Below are positions 15,140 to 15,662 of a stretch of 15,662 bases of DNA, one piece after another. Under the pieces are notes generated by a model. That model worked only from the letters and a program-made list of their open reading frames with translations. It was not told the DNA's origin and made no database searches. The DNA comes from Flavobacteriales bacterium UBA2619 (lineage in GTDB: Bacteria; Bacteroidota; Bacteroidia; Flavobacteriales_D; Sanyastnellaceae): NCBI GenBank assembly GCA_002339135.1, contig DDJR01000095.1, forward strand, positions 837 to 16,498. Direction: 5' to 3'. Numbering within the stretch: position 1 is the stretch's first letter; each line of letters starts with the position of its first letter. A program made the position numbers and the translations under genes.

Positions 15140-15158
15140 GACAGGTTTAAACCTGTCC
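15139..15158 (-). terminator. Intrinsic terminator of the proteorhodopsin gene, possibly bidirectional
   Basis: GGACAGGTTTAAACCTGTCC is a perfect 20-bp palindrome, giving a G+C-rich 7-bp stem (GGACAGG/CCTGTCC) around TTTAAA. On the minus strand it is followed at once by TATTTTTTTTTG, the U-run expected of a rho-independent terminator, and it lies about 37 nt after the proteorhodopsin stop. On the plus strand the following bases (CATTTCC) make a weak U-run, so it may also slow transcription leaving the photolyase operon. Confidence 0.88.
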
Positions 15159-15194
15159 CATTTCCAATTAGTAGCAAATAATTTGCTAAGCTGC

Positions 15195-15662
15195 TTATTT
15201 CTTAGACTCAGCGATTGCGATTGTGTAAACAACCAATCCAAATCCAATCTTATTGATTGCATCTGCGATGTTGTACCAAACGTCAACAGCTTCAGGAGCC
15301 ATTAAGCTGCTTAACCATCCTCCATCCATACACATATAGCCGACTGGATAAATAGCCCAACCTACTAGAACAAACCATGCCAAATATCTAACACCTTTCT
15401 TGATGCTTTCGGAATTGCTATTCTCAGCCAATTGAGCAACCTCACCTAGCCAAACTGTGTATAAAATGTACAAGTAACCGATCGTAGACAGTACTCCCCA
15501 AGTTACAGAATGAGCTCCTGCACTTGTTCCTCCTGGGTTGAATGCTTCTCCGATGTATCCACAAACCAACATCCATGCAGATGCTAGAATGAGTTTCCAC
15601 AGAAGGCTTTTTTTCGCACCTGCCAATTTCGTCAACAGGTAAAACTCAACACACATTAGTGG
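15195..15662 (-). CDS. Proteorhodopsin, green-type proton pump (partial, N-terminus beyond window)
   Basis: The readable 155 residues run from the end of helix C to the C-terminus of a light-driven proton pump in the inner membrane. They begin PLMCVEFYLL, which aligns with VPLLICEFYL of green proteorhodopsin: the residue at tuning position 105 is Met, typical of flavobacterial, green-absorbing pumps, and E108, the cytoplasmic proton donor, is present. Helix F carries VGWAIYPVGY, which lines the retinal pocket. Helix G carries NIADAINKIGFG with the counter-ion Asp (D227 type) and the Schiff-base Lys (K231 type). D97 and T101 fall outside the window, so the full DTE motif cannot be checked, but E108 argues against the sodium-pump (NDQ) and chloride-pump (NTQ) types. 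Retinal would derive from beta-carotene, linking this gene to crtI at the other end. A strong terminator follows. Confidence 0.95.
   Translation of the reverse strand, partial: PLMCVEFYLLTKLAGAKKSLLWKLILASAWMLVCGYIGEAFNPGGTSAGAHSVTWGVLSTIGYLYILYTVWLGEVAQLAENSNSESIKKGVRYLAWFVLVGWAIYPVGYMCMDGGWLSSLMAPEAVDVWYNIADAINKIGFGLVVYTIAIAESKK

Noticed and set aside
1..15662. Search for tRNA genes, CRISPR repeats, insertion sequences, phage or toxin-antitoxin genes
   Set aside because: Nothing with supporting sequence was seen by reading both strands; a computed search was not possible.

Overview
The window reads as chromosomal DNA of a marine flavobacterium-like Bacteroidota. The evidence is a proteorhodopsin with Met at the spectral-tuning position, a secreted hydrolase ending in a type IX secretion (T9SS) sorting domain, exported proteins with dockerin-like repeats, moderately A+T-rich DNA, no Shine-Dalgarno-like leaders, and several matches to the Bacteroidota -7 promoter element TAnnTTTG. 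Species cannot be assigned. I see no tRNA, rRNA, CRISPR array, transposase or phage gene.

Layout. (1) 1-913, minus: N-terminal two thirds of phytoene desaturase CrtI, cut by the window edge. (2) 914-1503: gap of about 590 bp with no convincing gene. (3) 1504-2514, minus: exported SGNH-hydrolase-like protein with two dockerin-like calcium loops at its N-terminus. (4) 2515-2901: gap ending in a perfect 10-bp inverted repeat that overlaps a -7 promoter match, just before a 414-residue protein with an HTH-like N-terminus (2902-4146). (5) 4272-8565, all plus: TlpA-like thioredoxin, serine hydrolase with T9SS tail, NTF2-like lipoprotein, and a cytochrome c / PQQ sugar dehydrogenase fusion; together an envelope redox and hydrolysis set. 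(6) 8596-11454, minus: large exported M60 (enhancin-type) metallopeptidase with an N-terminal fibrinogen-like domain and a C-terminal dockerin-like module. (7) 11662-15139, plus: compact light-associated operon of a small putative lipoprotein, a TIGR03643/DUF2805-type protein, a 42-residue DUF2256 Cys4 protein, a cryptochrome/photolyase-family protein and an FAD-dependent oxidoreductase. (8) 15139-15158: strong intrinsic terminator. (9) 15195-15662, minus: C-terminal two thirds of proteorhodopsin, cut by the window edge.

How the genes fit together. Three light-linked functions sit within 16 kb: carotenoid synthesis (CrtI), blue-light DNA repair or sensing (photolyase operon) and light-driven proton pumping (proteorhodopsin). 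Between them lie exported enzymes for polymers, esters, sugars and glycoproteins, as expected of a particle-degrading marine heterotroph. The most unusual points are the photolyase-like protein, which appears to lack every cysteine that binds the [4Fe-4S] cluster in its bacterial (6-4) photolyase relatives; the DUF2256 gene, whose stop overlaps the photolyase start; the perfect palindrome before the HTH-like gene; and one dockerin-like module placed at opposite ends of two unrelated exported enzymes.
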